The notes under the pieces: model-generated
What the model saw: the letters and a program-made list of their open reading frames with translations, nothing else
What the model was told of the DNA's origin: nothing
The model's database searches: none
Program-made: the position numbers and the translations under genes
Assembly: GCA_021790555.1 (NCBI GenBank)
Contig: JAJYGY010000105.1
Span: forward strand, 1-6,716
Source of the DNA: a bacterium
Lineage (GTDB): Bacteria; Oederibacteriota; JAJYGY01
Reading direction: 5' to 3'
DNA length: 6,716 nt
In this document: positions 6,215 through 6,716 of the stretch, piece after piece
Layout of the letters: each line of letters begins with the position of its first letter
Numbering within the stretch: the stretch's first letter is position 1

Positions 6215-6646
6215 TTAGCCTAAGACTGGAGGCGCGTTCTGGGTGGGTACGGCAAGCTGGGCCTGGCGGGCGCCAGGGCTGGGGGGGCCGGCGCGCGAAA
6301 GGAAGCGCGAACCGGGAACTTCAAGAGGCGCGGACGGGACCGCGTCCGCCACCAGGGGGGAATAGGCCGGCGCGGCCGGCCTCAACGAGGTCGAAGGGGC
6401 GCCCACGGCCTGGGCCGCCTGGCTCAACACCAGGCTTCCACAGCCGCCGCACAGCGGGCTCAGCGCGGCATGGCCGGAGGCCTGGGCGGCGCGCAGGCCC
6501 TCGATGCCCGAAACCACGCAGCGCAGCCTCTGGCCCGGGCCCATGGAGCAGTGGGCCATGCCGCAACGGGCCGACAGGCTCAGGCCCGGAAACAGCAGGG
6601 CCAGCGCCACCAGCAGCCGCGTGATTTTGGATGAAAGCCGGGTCAT
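6215..6646 (-). CDS. Small secreted Cys/Met/His protein of unknown family
   Basis: I do not recognise a named family. From ATG 6646 the product is 143 residues. Residues 1-26 look like a signal peptide: basic N-terminus (MTRLSSKITR), hydrophobic core LLVALALLFPG, cleavage near SLSA. Straight after comes a possible soft-metal motif, C28-G-M30-A-H32-C33-S-M35, then C43, H59 and a C66-G-G-C69 pair. The last 70 residues are rich in Ala, Pro and Ser, with no visible fold, and probably disordered. A GTG at 6655 would add three residues but has a poor Shine-Dalgarno; ATG 6646 has GGGGTGGG upstream and is preferred. The gene lies 101 bases upstream of cusC on the same strand, so a periplasmic copper or silver binding role is plausible but inferred. 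Low-complexity coding in GC-rich DNA leaves some doubt about the C-terminus. Confidence 0.65.
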   Translation of the reverse strand: MTRLSSKITRLLVALALLFPGLSLSARCGMAHCSMGPGQRLRCVVSGIEGLRAAQASGHAALSPLCGGCGSLVLSQAAQAVGAPSTSLRPAAPAYSPLVADAVPSAPLEVPGSRFLSRAGPPSPGARQAQLAVPTQNAPPVLG

Positions 6647-6682
6647 GAAACCCACCCCATGGGAAAAGCCGGAACAACCGCC

Positions 6683-6688
6683 ATTCTA
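6683..6688 (-). promoter_or_regulatory. Possible -10 box for the small gene and efflux operon
   Basis: The minus strand reads TAGAAT at 6688-6683, one mismatch from TATAAT, in the only relatively AT-rich stretch near this end. Transcription would begin around 6676, about 30 bases before ATG 6646. No convincing -35 hexamer is found at 16-18 bases (the sequence there is G-rich, reading about GGGCTT). An activator-dependent promoter, for example of the MerR or two-component kind, could have such a weak -35, but I see no CueR-like or CusR-like dyad. Confidence 0.3.
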
Positions 6689-6702
6689 AACCAGATACGG
6701 CG

Positions 6703-6716
6703 AAAAAGCCCGAAAA
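6703..6716 (-). terminator. Probable 3' half of an intrinsic terminator of an upstream gene, cut by the window edge
   Basis: The minus strand enters the window as TTTTCGGGCTTTTT. A right arm CGGGC followed by five T, preceded by TTTT, is the usual 3' half of a terminator of the form AAAAAGCCCG, loop, CGGGCTTTTT. The matching left arm would lie just outside the window. If so, the small gene at 6646 is the first gene of its own transcription unit. Confidence 0.4.

Noticed and set aside
6656..6716. CueR, CsoR or CusR operator upstream of the first gene
   Set aside because: Only a weak dyad (CCG near 6680 and CGG near 6700) is visible. It matches none of the known copper-regulator sites well enough to call.

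Overview
The window is a single-strand, head-to-tail cluster read entirely on the minus strand. It encodes a tripartite heavy-metal efflux system of the HME-RND class, most like the Cu(I)/Ag(I) exporter CusCBA. The DNA is visibly GC-rich with strongly G/C-biased third codon positions. The inner membrane, periplasmic and outer membrane parts point to a Gram-negative (diderm) bacterium. I cannot name the lineage from the sequence; a high-GC Acidobacteriota (Holophagae-like) or deltaproteobacterial host would fit, but that is a guess.

In transcription order (right to left), the right edge shows what looks like the 3' half of an intrinsic terminator of an upstream gene, then a weak -10-like box. 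A small secreted Cys/Met/His protein of unknown family follows (6646-6215). A 101-base spacer comes next, containing a 9-bp outer stem with nested hairpins and a U-rich tail, which may be a terminator or attenuator. Then come a TolC/CusC-family outer membrane factor (6113-4842), a CusB-like periplasmic adaptor (4845-3805, ATGA overlap with cusC), the CusA-like RND pump (3727-443), and a second small exported Met/Cys/His-rich protein (342 to beyond base 1, truncated by the window edge).

The metal assignment rests on the pump. The three periplasmic methionines that form the Cu(I)/Ag(I) site of E. coli CusA are all present (M590, M640, M712), as are the acidic and lysine residues of the transmembrane proton relay (D407, E979, K1022). 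The adaptor carries both a Cys/His/Met heavy-metal-binding module and the Met-rich N-terminal motif of CusB. Periplasmic Cu(I)/Ag(I) would be captured by the small proteins and the adaptor's N-terminal modules, passed to CusA, and expelled through the outer membrane channel.

The strongest oddity is the adaptor. By my reading it lacks the lipoyl domain and alpha-helical hairpin that normally build the tunnel between pump and outer membrane channel. The missing block falls exactly at a run of eight G. Other points worth a look are the structured spacer ahead of cusC, a 23-residue Trp-rich insertion in the pump, and the two unfamiliar small exported proteins that bracket the system. No RNA genes, CRISPR arrays, insertion sequences or regulatory genes were seen.
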